From positions 4,216,134 through 4,280,133 of the forward strand of contig NC_135562.1 in the NCBI RefSeq assembly GCF_964340395.1: DNA of 64,000 bases, written 5' to 3'. Positions 37,401-46,900 of the stretch are shown here, in pieces. Within the stretch, counting starts at the first letter, position 1, and each line of letters begins with the position of its first letter. This DNA is from Glandiceps talaboti. Lineage: Eukaryota > Hemichordata > Enteropneusta > Spengelidae. Both the position numbers and the translations under genes were made by a program. The notes beneath the pieces are model-generated. The model ran no database searches and was not told the origin of the DNA. It worked only from the letters and a program-made list of their open reading frames with translations.

Positions 37401-38013
37401 ATTTATTTTGAAATGTTTTATAATCAACACCTATTCTATCTACATTTACAATGCCAATGAAATGGAGCACAACAATGTACACATCATGATCACATCGCCA
37501 ATACCAGTGAAATTATCAGATCATGTGATGTGCAGTGATATGACCTGGTGAATCACAAGTTATAGGCATAACAAACTGTATGATTTACGTAATTTCTGAA
37601 GGTGACCAATTTATCATATTGATCATAATTTCCTCCTCCATCTCTGTATGTAACATTTCACCTTTTAGGCACAAAAGGGCATTGTATTGTCATCATCAAA
37701 ATATTTGACCTTCCTCCCAACCAGGAAAAATGTAGAGTAGTCGCATGCAACGAGCCTTGCTTTCATTTACTTTCTATATCTACATGGAGAAAATTCATTA
37801 TATACGTTAAAATAAGCTACCCAAAATTTGGTAAATCGAGGTTGGGAGGGATGAAATATAATCGTTTTAGAATACGACCTACATGTACATTATGACTCTA
37901 CGGTTTTCCCCCTTAGGCCGGGTAGGTTTTAGATCCGCCTTGTACGAAATACTTACGATTTTCGCGGCTTCAGCCCATGTTCTGCTCCTCTTCTTCTTGT
38001 GTTTCTCCTTCAT
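19445..38013 (-). CDS. ASXL: Additional sex combs-like protein (ASXL), complete
   Basis: Eleven coding exons join in phase: 38013-37957, 32532-32450, 29351-29243, 28827-28689, 27901-27593, 25452-25313, 24630-24597, 24040-23961, 23198-23089, 22541-22391 and 21499-19445. The product is about 1088 residues. Residues 11-83 form the HARE-HTH domain ([58 protein letters not shown]). Residues 303-410 form the DEUBAD domain ([35 protein letters not shown]), with the NEF motif at 362-364. A long Ser/Gln/Thr-rich low-complexity region follows. The last 35 residues are the atypical ASXL PHD finger ([13 protein letters not shown] then LCVAC). In known members the DEUBAD binds and activates the deubiquitinase BAP1 (Drosophila Calypso), which removes ubiquitin from histone H2A in the nucleus. 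Human ASXL proteins are longer (about 1400-2250 residues), mainly in the disordered middle. The gene shares its promoter region with the divergent coiled-coil gene. Confidence 0.96.
21757..21836. repeat. ~29-bp tandem repeat, three units
   Basis: CAAAGTTAACTGGGTTGGAT plus GTT repeated three times with single-base changes, in the last ASXL intron. Confidence 0.85.
23555..23760. repeat. ~50-bp minisatellite, four units
   Basis: Units carry TCTAG(T/C)TCCTATATGGTAT, GTTA(T/C)GA(T/C)TTACACC and TCCACTCACAG. The same TCTAGTCCCTATATGGTATA phrase occurs once at about 8170, 15 kb away, so the unit pre-existed as a dispersed sequence. It lies in an ASXL intron. Confidence 0.75.
24105..24240 (-). mobile_element. 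Fragment of the GTGACCTAAGG dispersed family
   Basis: ATATGGAATATATACTCTGG, TCTATGTCACGACAATGC and GTCACTGGTTCTGCTGTG match the distal part of the copy at 14205. The palindromic arms are missing. ASXL intron. Confidence 0.55.
24597..24630 (-). CDS. ASXL: 34-nt ASXL micro-exon (coding exon 7)
   Basis: The exon before it ends in phase 0 and the DEUBAD-start exon needs one extra base, so a short exon of length 3n+1 must lie between them. This stretch has a TCATTTTCAG acceptor and a GTAAGTATAG donor, is 34 nt long, and encodes the basic peptide [11 protein letters not shown] plus one base that completes a serine codon with the next exon. It places a lysine/arginine-rich patch just ahead of the DEUBAD domain. 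The call rests on splice signals and phase, not on transcript data. Confidence 0.75.
25657..25827. mobile_element. hAT-like MITE with TGTGCCCTCT ends, 171 bp
   Basis: The left end CTAATGTGCCCTCTAA and the right end TTAGAGGGCACACTG are inverted repeats. Direct copies of CTTGCCA flank it at 25650-25656 and 25828-25834, a near 8-bp target duplication as hAT elements make. It has no coding capacity. A second copy in the other orientation is at 31036-31172. Confidence 0.75.
25909..26051. mobile_element. TTAA-flanked MITE, 143 bp
   Basis: The ends AGGGGAACGACACTCCAG and CTGGAGTGGTGTTCCCCT are inverted repeats flanked by TTAA on both sides (25905-25908, 26052-26055). The TTAA target suggests a piggyBac-type mobiliser. 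Related pieces lie at 57285-57480 and 43540-43630. Confidence 0.75.
26445..26580. repeat. Three tandem units derived from the GTGACCTAAGG arm
   Basis: GGAAATATGAGTGACATAAG and GGGCCTTTGCC, then two similar units about every 45-55 bp. The unit equals one arm of the dispersed family at 14205 and 39345, so a fragment of that element seems to have been amplified in tandem. Confidence 0.5.
27360..27437 (-). other. Long hairpin in ASXL intron
   Basis: CCCTCATCATTGT...CCCAGTTTCTA pairs with TAGAAACTGGACC...ACAATGATAAGGGG across a loop of about 10 nt, giving a stem of about 30 bp with one bulge. It lies some 155 bp after coding exon 5. It could be a tiny MITE or a structured intronic RNA. Confidence 0.45.
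28182..28260. repeat. (CACA)/(C)n low-complexity tract
   Basis: ACACCCACA, poly-C and (CA)n blocks alternate over about 80 bp in an ASXL intron. Assembly error in the C-runs is possible. Confidence 0.9.
28349..28421. other. 73-nt miRNA-like hairpin in ASXL intron
   Basis: CTGAAAGGTTCAGGTTTTG plus TTTCCACTTT pairs with AAAGTGGATCAAGAACTGG plus ACCTTTCAG. About 24 of 28 positions match, across a 16-nt loop. The length and stem are in the range of a microRNA precursor, but a small fold-back element would look the same. Strand is undetermined. Confidence 0.35.
29481..29824. mobile_element. hAT-like element with 5-bp target duplication, 344 bp
   Basis: The ends CAGTGTTCTCCACAA and TTGTGGCGAACCCTG are inverted repeats. 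TACAG is repeated directly outside each end (29476-29480, 29825-29829). The interior has about four copies of a CCACCCCTCTGTTT-type motif (29515-29600). It is non-autonomous and sits in ASXL intron 2. Confidence 0.8.
30760..30860. repeat. Dispersed repeat, copy at 63330-63430
   Basis: CTGATTAA(C/T)(A/G)TGT, then GGTGAATAT...TTGTTGGTTGTCTGAT and TACTTC/TACTCC...TTACAG, are shared with the segment just upstream of the last protease exon. It is about 100 bp at moderate identity. Confidence 0.5.
31036..31172. mobile_element. TGTGCCCTCT MITE, second copy (inverted)
   Basis: It starts TGTGCCCTCTGATGATAGCC and ends GCGGGCACACTG. Read on the other strand it follows the element at 25657 (CACTAGAAATTGT, CACCAAATTTTGG segments). 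A further partial end (TCAGTGGCG...TTAGAGGGCACTG) lies at 31520-31555. No clear target duplication is visible. Confidence 0.65.
31174..31450. repeat. Tandem duplication of ~140 bp with C-rich tails
   Basis: GGGTGGCTACAGACAGAGAA and TAACAATTTCAAATGTGTAG plus CTTCTTGAGGCTA occur twice, at about 31175-31310 and 31315-31450. Each is followed by a CCCACCC tract. The copies differ at few positions, so the duplication is recent. Confidence 0.85.
31945..31988. repeat. (CAA)n microsatellite
   Basis: About 14 CAA/TAA units in ASXL intron 2. Confidence 0.95.
32540..33880. other. ASXL: ASXL intron 1, upstream part
   Basis: Intronic AT-rich sequence with a short CCCT repeat at about 32600-32620. No exon or structured element is supported. 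Confidence 0.5.
33890..34410 (-). mobile_element. Two adjacent copies of the GTGACCTAAGG dispersed family
   Basis: 33890-34175 carries the long form (TATATCAGTGGTTCTGC, CATGGGTATATCATTCTC, TGAAAATACTCGCGACCTTA). 34335-34410 carries a second arm pair (GTAGTGACAAGGCCCCTCAG plus GTCACTCATACTTTCC). A fragment of the AGGCC element lies between them. ASXL intron 1. Confidence 0.6.
35290..35480 (+). mobile_element. Copy of the GTGACCTAAGG dispersed family
   Basis: TTTATTCAGTC..GAAAAATATGTGTGACC, TAAGGGGCTTTGTCACTGAG, then GGGGAATAGCATAT. The palindromic arms are recognisable and the distal part is lost. ASXL intron 1. Confidence 0.5.
35481..37640. other. ASXL: ASXL intron 1, middle part
   Basis: No supported feature. 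Several short open frames on both strands lack splice signals that would join them to either gene. Confidence 0.45.
37660..37865. other. Small inverted repeat
   Basis: TTTGACCTTCCTCCCAACC and GGTTGGGAGGGATGAAAT are inverted about 115 bp apart (37708-37852), 100 bp before ASXL exon 1 on the intron side. It is probably a short fold-back element. Confidence 0.4.
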
Positions 38014-38230
38014 GGTTATCTTGAAATATTTTTTATACCTATGGTAAGGCTAAAATGGTCTAAACAACCACGTAATTGGATTATCAAAGTGACAAGGCGC
38101 AGATACACAAACTATTCCGCCATTTTTGCTGCTGGCTCATATCTGTCACGTGACTATGACAATATCCGAAGTGGGTTCGGGGGATTTTCGGATACATAAT
38201 TAATGCTCGAGTCCATGGAAACAATCCAAT
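38014..38230. promoter_or_regulatory. Bidirectional promoter between ASXL and the CCDC178-like gene
   Basis: The ASXL start codon (minus, 38013) and the first ATG of the divergent transcript (plus, 38231) are 217 bp apart. The gap holds ATTGG (inverted CCAAT) at 38075-38079, CCGCCAT at 38117-38123 (YY1-like, minus orientation), the perfect palindrome GTCACGTGAC at 38145-38154 (an E-box of the USF/MiT class), and CCAAT at 38226-38230 running into ATGGCGAC, a YY1-like site at the first exon. There is no TATA box. The motif set is typical of TATA-less promoters of broadly expressed genes. Transcription start sites are inferred. Confidence 0.65.
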
Positions 38231-38244
38231 ATGGCGACGTCCAG
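38231..38244 (+). other. CCDC178: Non-coding 5' exon end with short upstream ORF
   Basis: ATGGCGACGTCCAG is followed by a consensus GTGAGT donor. Spliced to the acceptor at 38904, the reading frame started here stops after seven codons (MATSRLI), so this ATG cannot start the main protein. A second minimal ORF, ATG directly followed by TAG, lies at 38950-38955, just ahead of the main start at 38963. Both precede the coiled-coil protein in the inferred mRNA. Confidence 0.55.
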
Positions 38245-38962
38245 GTGAGTATGGATACTCAAAACAAATATAAACTTTGCCATTTCTTAGGCGTTTGAAG
38301 CATTATCTTGAAATCAAAATTTATATTTTCTCTAATGTTAGTATTTGTTTGTGAAAATTAAACCAACTGGCGGTCATTTGACACTCATTTTGTCACGATT
38401 TAGCTTATTTTTAGTGTACGAAATATTCTTCCAAGTGACTCCGATCGAAAAGGTCGTAATAATACTACAAACAGCAGGGCTTCAAATAAACAACAACACA
38501 GATCAGTCAATGTCGTTTTGTATTGTACACTACGTCTACTAACGTGCAGATACACGGGTACTTATACAAGAAACACACTATAATTTATGATTATTAAATA
38601 CCAAAACATGGAAGAAAGGAAATAATATTTGACTAGTTCGTAATCGTTGTCTTACTTATTTGTATACATACAGTTAGGTTTCCTTACAAGTGATTCAATA
38701 CTCTTCAAGGTGTACATTGTACCATTTGGTGGAGGGGCTATGATTGTACAAGATACGAGTCATCATCCATAGACTCTCCACCAACATGGGTCTATGTTAT
38801 ATCTAACAAAGCTTTTTTTTTTTTAAATATCCAAGATGTAACTGTAAATTACACGCCTATTGCTTTATTCTTATATGTTTCCCTTTTACAATTTCTTCTG
38901 CAGGTTAATCTAGATATTTGATAAGTTTACAAATATCAACACACTAGTGATGTAGTCCCACA

Positions 38963-41900
38963 ATGCCGACTGTATCAGGAAGTTTACCACAAAGCACTCT
39001 CCCTACCAGGGAGAGGCTGAACACTGTCAGTATGGATCTCAGGAGTGAAGTGACTTCACAGTCCAAGGCTGGCTCTATGTCAGATGTAGAGAGATTCTCA
39101 AATATAACAAAAGGATCACCAACAGCCACATCATATAGTAAAATGAGTAAGTATACTATATTGTAAAGTAGGTGTAAGAACCTGACATACCTTACAGACT
39201 AAATGGATAACTGCTGTCCTTAAAAATGTAAAAACTACATACAATGAGGACTTGGCATATTTTGTTTTCTATTGATTTTTTAAGTAGGAAGTCATGATAA
39301 ATGCAACAGAGAAACACAATATATTAGTTATAATAATTAAATGTTATTCCCTAATGTTTTTCTTTGTTCAACCAAGGAAAATACGAGTAGCCTAAAGGGG
39401 CTTTGTCACTACAATTTGGTAGGCGAGTATTGAAAAAAAAAACCTTAGGTCATTCATATTTTCCAGCTGAATGAAAATTTTGAAGAATAATATAATTAAA
39501 GCAGCACCAGAAATACAACAAAAAAATTGCGGAAAGTAATGGCAATTTTGAATGTTTCATATTTTGAGCGCAGCAGAACTAGTGACATAGACACGCATTG
39601 TAATGACATACGCGCGCATTGCTGTGACATAGAACAACCGGGGTATAAATTCCATATTTTTTGTTAAATTTTGATTGTGCATGGTAAAATATATGTTATT
39701 TTGATTATTTCAAAAAATCTGGAAATTAGTGCTAGTCTACAAAGATTGTAGCAAAGTATCTATTTTGTGTAATACATCTATAAGTACTTTCAAAATAGGA
39801 TATATCATGTGATGTAAGACTCATTTTAAAGGGCTACTGTAGACATGTTTATGTGTATGATACTATATTTATAGTTTTGTAAAGCAAACACACATATATG
39901 CTATCCACCAAAGTACCATGAATTTGCTAATGGATACATACATGTATGTGTCTCCACTTTTTATTATATTAGCATCTGCTTTGTCAGACACCAAGGACTT
40001 TGGAAAACATAGTGAAGATGATTACAGTGGCGAAAAACAAGGTAAGAATACAAGACTATGACTGAGTCCCATGTGACATAAGAGAGTGCTATTGCTAACT
40101 TAAGTGGTATACTCTGGGCATTTACAGGAGTATGCTTGGTGTTCTCTGCAACTGCTGTTTCATGAATGTAGCGGGTAAAAGTGCAGCAGAAAACTGCAAC
40201 TTAGTGCAAGTATGAGTGAAAATACTCAGCAAAAGACTGATATCCTACCTGGTCAGACGTGCTGAATAGTGGAATACTATCATGGTACATAGATCTGAAG
40301 TATACTGGTTCTTATCAGTGTTCCTCAGTGCATTGCATGATCTCAAGTGTCGGCAAACTCTTCTGCTTATGTACATGTAGGCTTCTCCTCACATCTGGTG
40401 AGGGCGTCCCTGCAGTTCTGTCATTAAGAACTTTGTTGATATCAATAAAATTATTTAAGCCTTTCCACATTATATCTCCTCTATAAATGACATTTCTGTT
40501 AACTTACAACACATCTTCAAGACATCTTAATTTTCATGTTTCATCTTCCAGACGAATTATTCCCTCTGCCACCAGGATGGCCACGCCTTCAAGACATGAT
40601 ATTCAAGCGTAAAACATTGTATTTCAAGAAACCGATGTCAGTCAGTATTATTAGAGCCATAGATCATATAGAGTCATTACAAGATAGATTAGAAGATTGG
40701 TCTAGAGATGTAGAAATGGAGATACTTAGTCATAAATCTACCAGTAGTAGAGCCACCAGTGCTCGTGTTAGTATCAAAGATGATGGTGCATCTAGAGTTC
40801 CGACAGCAATGACAGGACACAAGGGAATAGGTAAGAACAGTTCTTTACACATTATTTAATTTGATATCATTAGTTGTGATGTGACTTGATATGCTGTGAT
40901 GCACTGTGCAATTGCTTGTAGGAGTTTTGATCAAATATATATCTCATTTCATGGTCTCAAAAACACTGATAGTAGAAGCCTTCGAACACTGCAGTGTGTA
41001 CAGTTGATGATGGTCTGAGACACACTGTGATCATAATAGGAGTCTTCAAACACTGCAGTGTGTGTACAGTTGATAGTCTCAGACACACTGTGGGTCTAGT
41101 GAACAATGTGTATAGTTCATACCACAGATTGGGCTTGACTGTCCCATACCATGGTATGAGACCCACTGTGATTACTGGAGTCCAGTGAACTGTGTACATT
41201 TCATGATATCAGACACACTGCGGTTACTGGAGTCCAGTGAACACTAATTATTGTGTACATTTCATGATATCAGACACATTGTGACTAATGGGGTCCTGGA
41301 CACTATATATTGACTTGTGTACATTCCACAATGTCAGACACACCGTGATTACTGAGTTCCATGCACTAAATTGGAATGTCAAAGCATGCACAGAAAAGAA
41401 GTCATCTTTGTTGATTTAATTTTTTTGATGAAAACTATCATTTCATAAATATATTTCATAATCAATATTTATGTATATCCTCATACAGTGCCAGGGAGAC
41501 GTCATATACGATTTGCTCCAACCTCTGCAAGCACAGAATCTAGTTCAGCAATGACGGTAGAGGACACTTTTCAACAGTATGGTGGAAGTGATCAAGGCTT
41601 GGCAATACTTGGTCAGGGTGCACTCATGCCACAAGGTAATGTATAAACATTTACATGTATTATAGACATGGTATTAAATGAAATTTGGCACAGAGCATCT
41701 TCAGTGTTTGTGTATGGAAATAGTCTGTAATAATATACAGACATTCATGCCATGCTATCAGCCAACACTCATAATCTGTATATACAGACATTCATGCCAC
41801 GCTGTCAGCCAGCACTCATTGGGGTTTAGAAGCCTGATTGGGCTGAACATAATGGTGTATCTTACAGTCTAGTATGGAAACTGAATCGGAAATGATAGAC

Positions 41901-43897
41901 ATTTGTGATCTGGAAAGTACAATTTATCAAGCAGTGAATTATAGGTACAACCACAGTCCCTCTATCATTTGGTATATAACATAAAAGCTGATATATATAT
42001 ATTTATTTTTTTTAACTTTCCAGAAACAGATATTGAATCTTTTATTGAGGAGGAAGAGGTCCCTAAGCTTGGTGCTGAAGATGTGATTGATGAGGTTGTT
42101 GTGTTATTGGGGAGACTTGAAACTGACAGAGGAGATTCACAAAGTATGCTAGAAGAGGAAAAGAAAAGAAGTGCAATGCTTAGTGCCAGGATTGATAAAC
42201 TAGCAGAAAAACGAATGTATGAATTACCATTGGCTGTACAGCAAGGTGGGTCAGTGTAGAACAGTGGATCAATTCTACAATTTGGCAAATATATGCATGA
42301 AGCTAGGGAGTTCAGGGTAGGTTGTATTCGGTAAAAGAATATGGCCAAACCCCCAAACATGAAACTTATTTGTTTCAATAGATTTGTATTTAAGCCAGGG
42401 AGTTCAGGGCAGCAATGGGAATTGAACCAGATACTCCATCACCCCCACTAATGACTAATGACACAGTGTTTGTAACTGGAGCATAAATTCTGTACTGTCT
42501 GTTCTAATGAGTACAACTTGGTTTGTGTATGGTATGATAATGAATTAAACAAACTCCATTCTGCTTTGTCTCACCCTTAGAGCATGAAGCGTGTGCATTG
42601 GACATCAGTGAACTACAATGGCACTGTGCATACAGGGGAAGACAAGAAGCCAGAGTACGAAGTAAGGTGGAAATTGCTGAAGTCCTCAACTCAAGATTAC
42701 AAGAAGACATCAGTTTTGTTAAAACACACTCGTAAGTCTTGTCAAATCACTACAAAATGAAATGTGGTGTTTATTAACAATAATCTATTATGCAATGAAT
42801 ATGGTGAACTGTACAGTGTTTTTGTTAAGGTTGGGGGACCCCGATAACAGAAATTTAAGGGGTAAAAATGGCAGTGTTTCCCCATAGATTCTATGGAATT
42901 TTGTTTGGGAACCCAGGTAAAATGACATGGGAACCCTGATATAATTTACCTACTTACCACCCTTAGCAAAAACAGTGGTGTATTTTATAATTTGGAAAGT
43001 TAGACTTTTCATTATTGAAATTCACCCATTAATTGTATCTTGTTGTTGGTTTGACTGTAAGCACCTATTTATTCTGACTTTACTCACCTCTTTTTAGTAT
43101 CTCTCTTTCAATGAGTCTCTTCACAACCAATCTTACTATGTTTCATCACAGGCAGGCAGTACAAGGGAGACTGTTGATTTAACAGAATCCCATCAAACAC
43201 AATTTCTAACTTAGAGTATTTTCACTTTTGTTTGTGTTGTTTTTCAGCGGCTGAACTTTCACATCCTCATTTGTAATAATCATTCTGATATTTCAATGCA
43301 CTGTAAACACTGAAAAAGTATTTATACACATCCATGCAAGTACATGTAATCAATGATACAGACATGTAAGTCACTGTAATTTGATACATCTGTGTTGTTT
43401 AACAGGCCTTTAGTTGAAGAGAAATTGGAACTTGAATTGGAAGCCATGCATAAAATACAACAAGCACAACTACAGGTAAGACTCTAAAAAATTAGTTTTC
43501 AGAATGTTGTAATCCCCAAATCCAACATTAGCCTCACCAGTCAGGAAATAGACATTTTCATAAACTGGGTTCCGGAGATTCATTTGCATGATTTTTACAT
43601 CACCTGCGATTTCAGAAAAACATCAAGTTGATCTTGTGCATTTTCCCTCCACTGTCTATGATCACAACCTAAGTGTTACGTTTTAACATACAGACTACAG
43701 AAGAATTGGAGAAAACATTGCAGAAATTAAAACAAACGGAAGCCAAGTCAGCAGAGGCTCATGGGAAAGCTGAAATGGAAAGAGAACATATAAAAAAGGA
43801 ATTAGATACAGTCAGACAGGCATTGCATGAAATAAGGTGAGAATTTTCTTTCAAATTACAGAAAGAGAAACATAACCAGAACCACAAAAAGATATGC

Positions 43898-43934
<37 letters not shown>

Positions 43935-46900
43935 CAGACAGACAATTCAAGATAACAGAAAAGAAGGCAGACAGATAGATCGATCTTGACAGACAGAGAC
44001 AGACAGACAGACAGACATGGAATTACTTTCAAAAATACACATATACAGACAGACAGACATATTAGAAAACAAATTGAGAGATCCCTGCCTTTGTCCCTTA
44101 GGAATTGAGTAGATCAGGTAAGACATGTTTCTAGACTGTATAGATATAAAATGACACCTTAGCATATGAAAAGTCAAATCACTCTAGTTCAGTCCACAAT
44201 GTTCACTAACTGTCTTACTTCTTGTTTTACAGCAATGAGTTAGATGAAGCCAGGAAAACCTTTGCCTCCTATACACAACAAAGTGATATGAGTCGACGAA
44301 AGCTACTAGACAATGCACAGGAACAAGTTGTACTAGGTAAGAAGTCAGTTTCTATATCAAAACAATAGATGATTTACTAGTAAGTATCAAGTGTACTTAG
44401 ACATATATTACTCTGGCAATCAAGGTCTTGGTTTACTAAGATAGAAACAAAGTAACACTATTATTGTGTCACGTCTATATAAGTTGTTGAATAGATGTTG
44501 GTTTAATTGTACTCACAGTAGGGTGGCATATCTGTTGACTTCCCTGTGCTAGCAGTGTACATTGTGGGGACTTCCAATATTTACACTATCTCGATCACAG
44601 GGTGATTAAAATCACACATAAAAGACACAGCTATTACCCACTGTAATTTCGCGGCTATAATTTACCACATTGAACAATGATAGTTTCAGTTTGTGTCTAT
44701 CTTAGTAAATCAAGACCTCTATTAGCAGAGTAGTATGACATGTAACCAAAAGGAAACAGTGCAAGAGAAAAATGTAATACGGTGAACTTTACAGTCTTGT
44801 GGCTTACAGAAATGATACTATGCTAGGTTGCAAGTCTGTATCAAATAGTTTTTGTTTTAGAAATGAAATTTTCTACATCTGTCTTTCATATTTCTAGAAA
44901 CTAAAAATGAGAATGCCAAAGCTGCTGAGAAACTACAGGGTAAAAAGATGAAGCAAGTCAAAGAGAAGATAGTTGAAGCAGAATTTGAACACCGGAAACT
45001 GGCAGATGAAAATCATAAAATGTCTTCAGAGAAACAAACAAGGGTAAGCATCTTTTTTTTGTTACTATTTATGTCTTGTCATCTGACAAGCTAGAATTTC
45101 ATATCTGCAATATTATAACAGAACACATGTTGCTTGACTGTAAGATATGTTGTGTCTTTCTGCACTTGTGGGGTTGACTGGTGTGTGAGGGCGCTCTATC
45201 ACGGCATACCTTACAGACTTCCCTGTCACATGAGTGCCAATTGAATTTGGCACACTCCACTTACACAAGTGCTAGCAATGTTAGCTTCAGCCTTAGTCTT
45301 GTAGTGAGACCTGGGATCTGTACTTTGGAATTGCCGAATAAAGCTGATAGGAAAGCAACAGAAGGTTACTTTTAGAGTAAGCTGAATAGCCCAAGTGTCT
45401 AACAGCTAGACTACTGTAGCTGTACTGAAGTGAGGACCAGAATAGTTGAGTCTTTTAATGTAAAGTGAGCAGACATGAATTTACGACTCAATCTCTGGGC
45501 TGTTCTCACTGTGATGTTTTATTATCAACTACCATCATCAAAGCATGCCCAACGACTACTCTAATGCTCTTTTAAGAACACACATGGTTCTGTGACACAC
45601 ACTTTGTTGACAGCATTATGCATTGCCATATGATCAGTGGCCATTACCAAATTTTAGTTCTCAATTCGCCAAAACTGGGATGACTCTCAGAATATGAAAC
45701 GGTCGGAATTCAGTAACCAGAATATGGCATATATTATATTTCATACTTGATTGTAGACCACCAAATGTTTTTTCTTATTTTATCCACACAGCAACTAGCA
45801 CTGCATAGAGAGAATCGTGAAATGGAACTTGAAGCCCAGACAACACTGACCGATCTCAGAGAAACACAGCAAAATAACAGAGAAATGAAAATGGAAATCG
45901 AGGATATCGAAGAAAAACTTTTTAGTTGGTATGTTATACTTTAAATGTAAATGTGTTGGAGTCATCTGATTCACGTACAAAATATGAACTGTGGTAGTTA
46001 AGCCTTTGGTTTTCGAATATAGACACAAACTAAACTATTGTTGCAACATGTTGATACAACAGTGAAAAGTTATTGAATGGACATTGGTTTATTTATAGTC
46101 TCAGTAGGGAAGTGTCTCTGAAAACTAGTTTATTTAGAGTTAAATGAACTTGCAGTGCTGTTTTGGGACTTCCAATGTTTACACTACATTGTATGTTGAT
46201 CACAGGGTGATTAGAATCTCACAACAGAGGAACTGCATTACCCACTTGTGTAATCTACCACATTGAAGAACAATGGATTCGGTTTGTGTCTATCTTAGTA
46301 AAACTGTAGGCTGGATTATTAGTGTCATATCTTTCAGTGATAAACAGATATCGGTTATCTCTTAACACACCTGTATATCTATCATTCAACTTTCAGTGAC
46401 AAACAGAGAAATTCTGATGTTAAGAATATGGAGAGGATTAAAAAGGAGATGGGCAAAGTGGAACAGCAATTGTCAGTAACTCTAGATGAACACAAGAAAG
46501 TTGACACTATCAATAGAGCTATTAGAGAAAAAGTTATGAAGGAAGAAGAAAATATACAAGGCAGTGAAGATCAACTAAAGGTACAGTGCTAATAATACTG
46601 GTAGTTTTTTATATAGAGCTTCCCCATACTGTGCTCACAGTGTTTTACAATTATTACCATTGGTACAGACCTCTAATGGCACAACATGCAGTTATACTTC
46701 AAATCCCTGGGGAGAACACAATCCAATGCAGCTTCTCTAAGTGCAAGGTTTAAAGCATTCACATTGCAAACTTTGTCCTACCAGATTCCTGAATATACAG
46801 CTGGGTTGACGGAGGCACAATTGTGGTTCAAATCTTGCCCAGGGACTTTAGCCATTCAGAAACAAATGGCAATGGCAAGACTCAAACCTGCTACATAAAG

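Noticed and set aside
46686-46898. 70-residue plus-strand frame that looks protein-like
   Set aside because: It lies wholly inside a tRNA-derived SINE in minus orientation.
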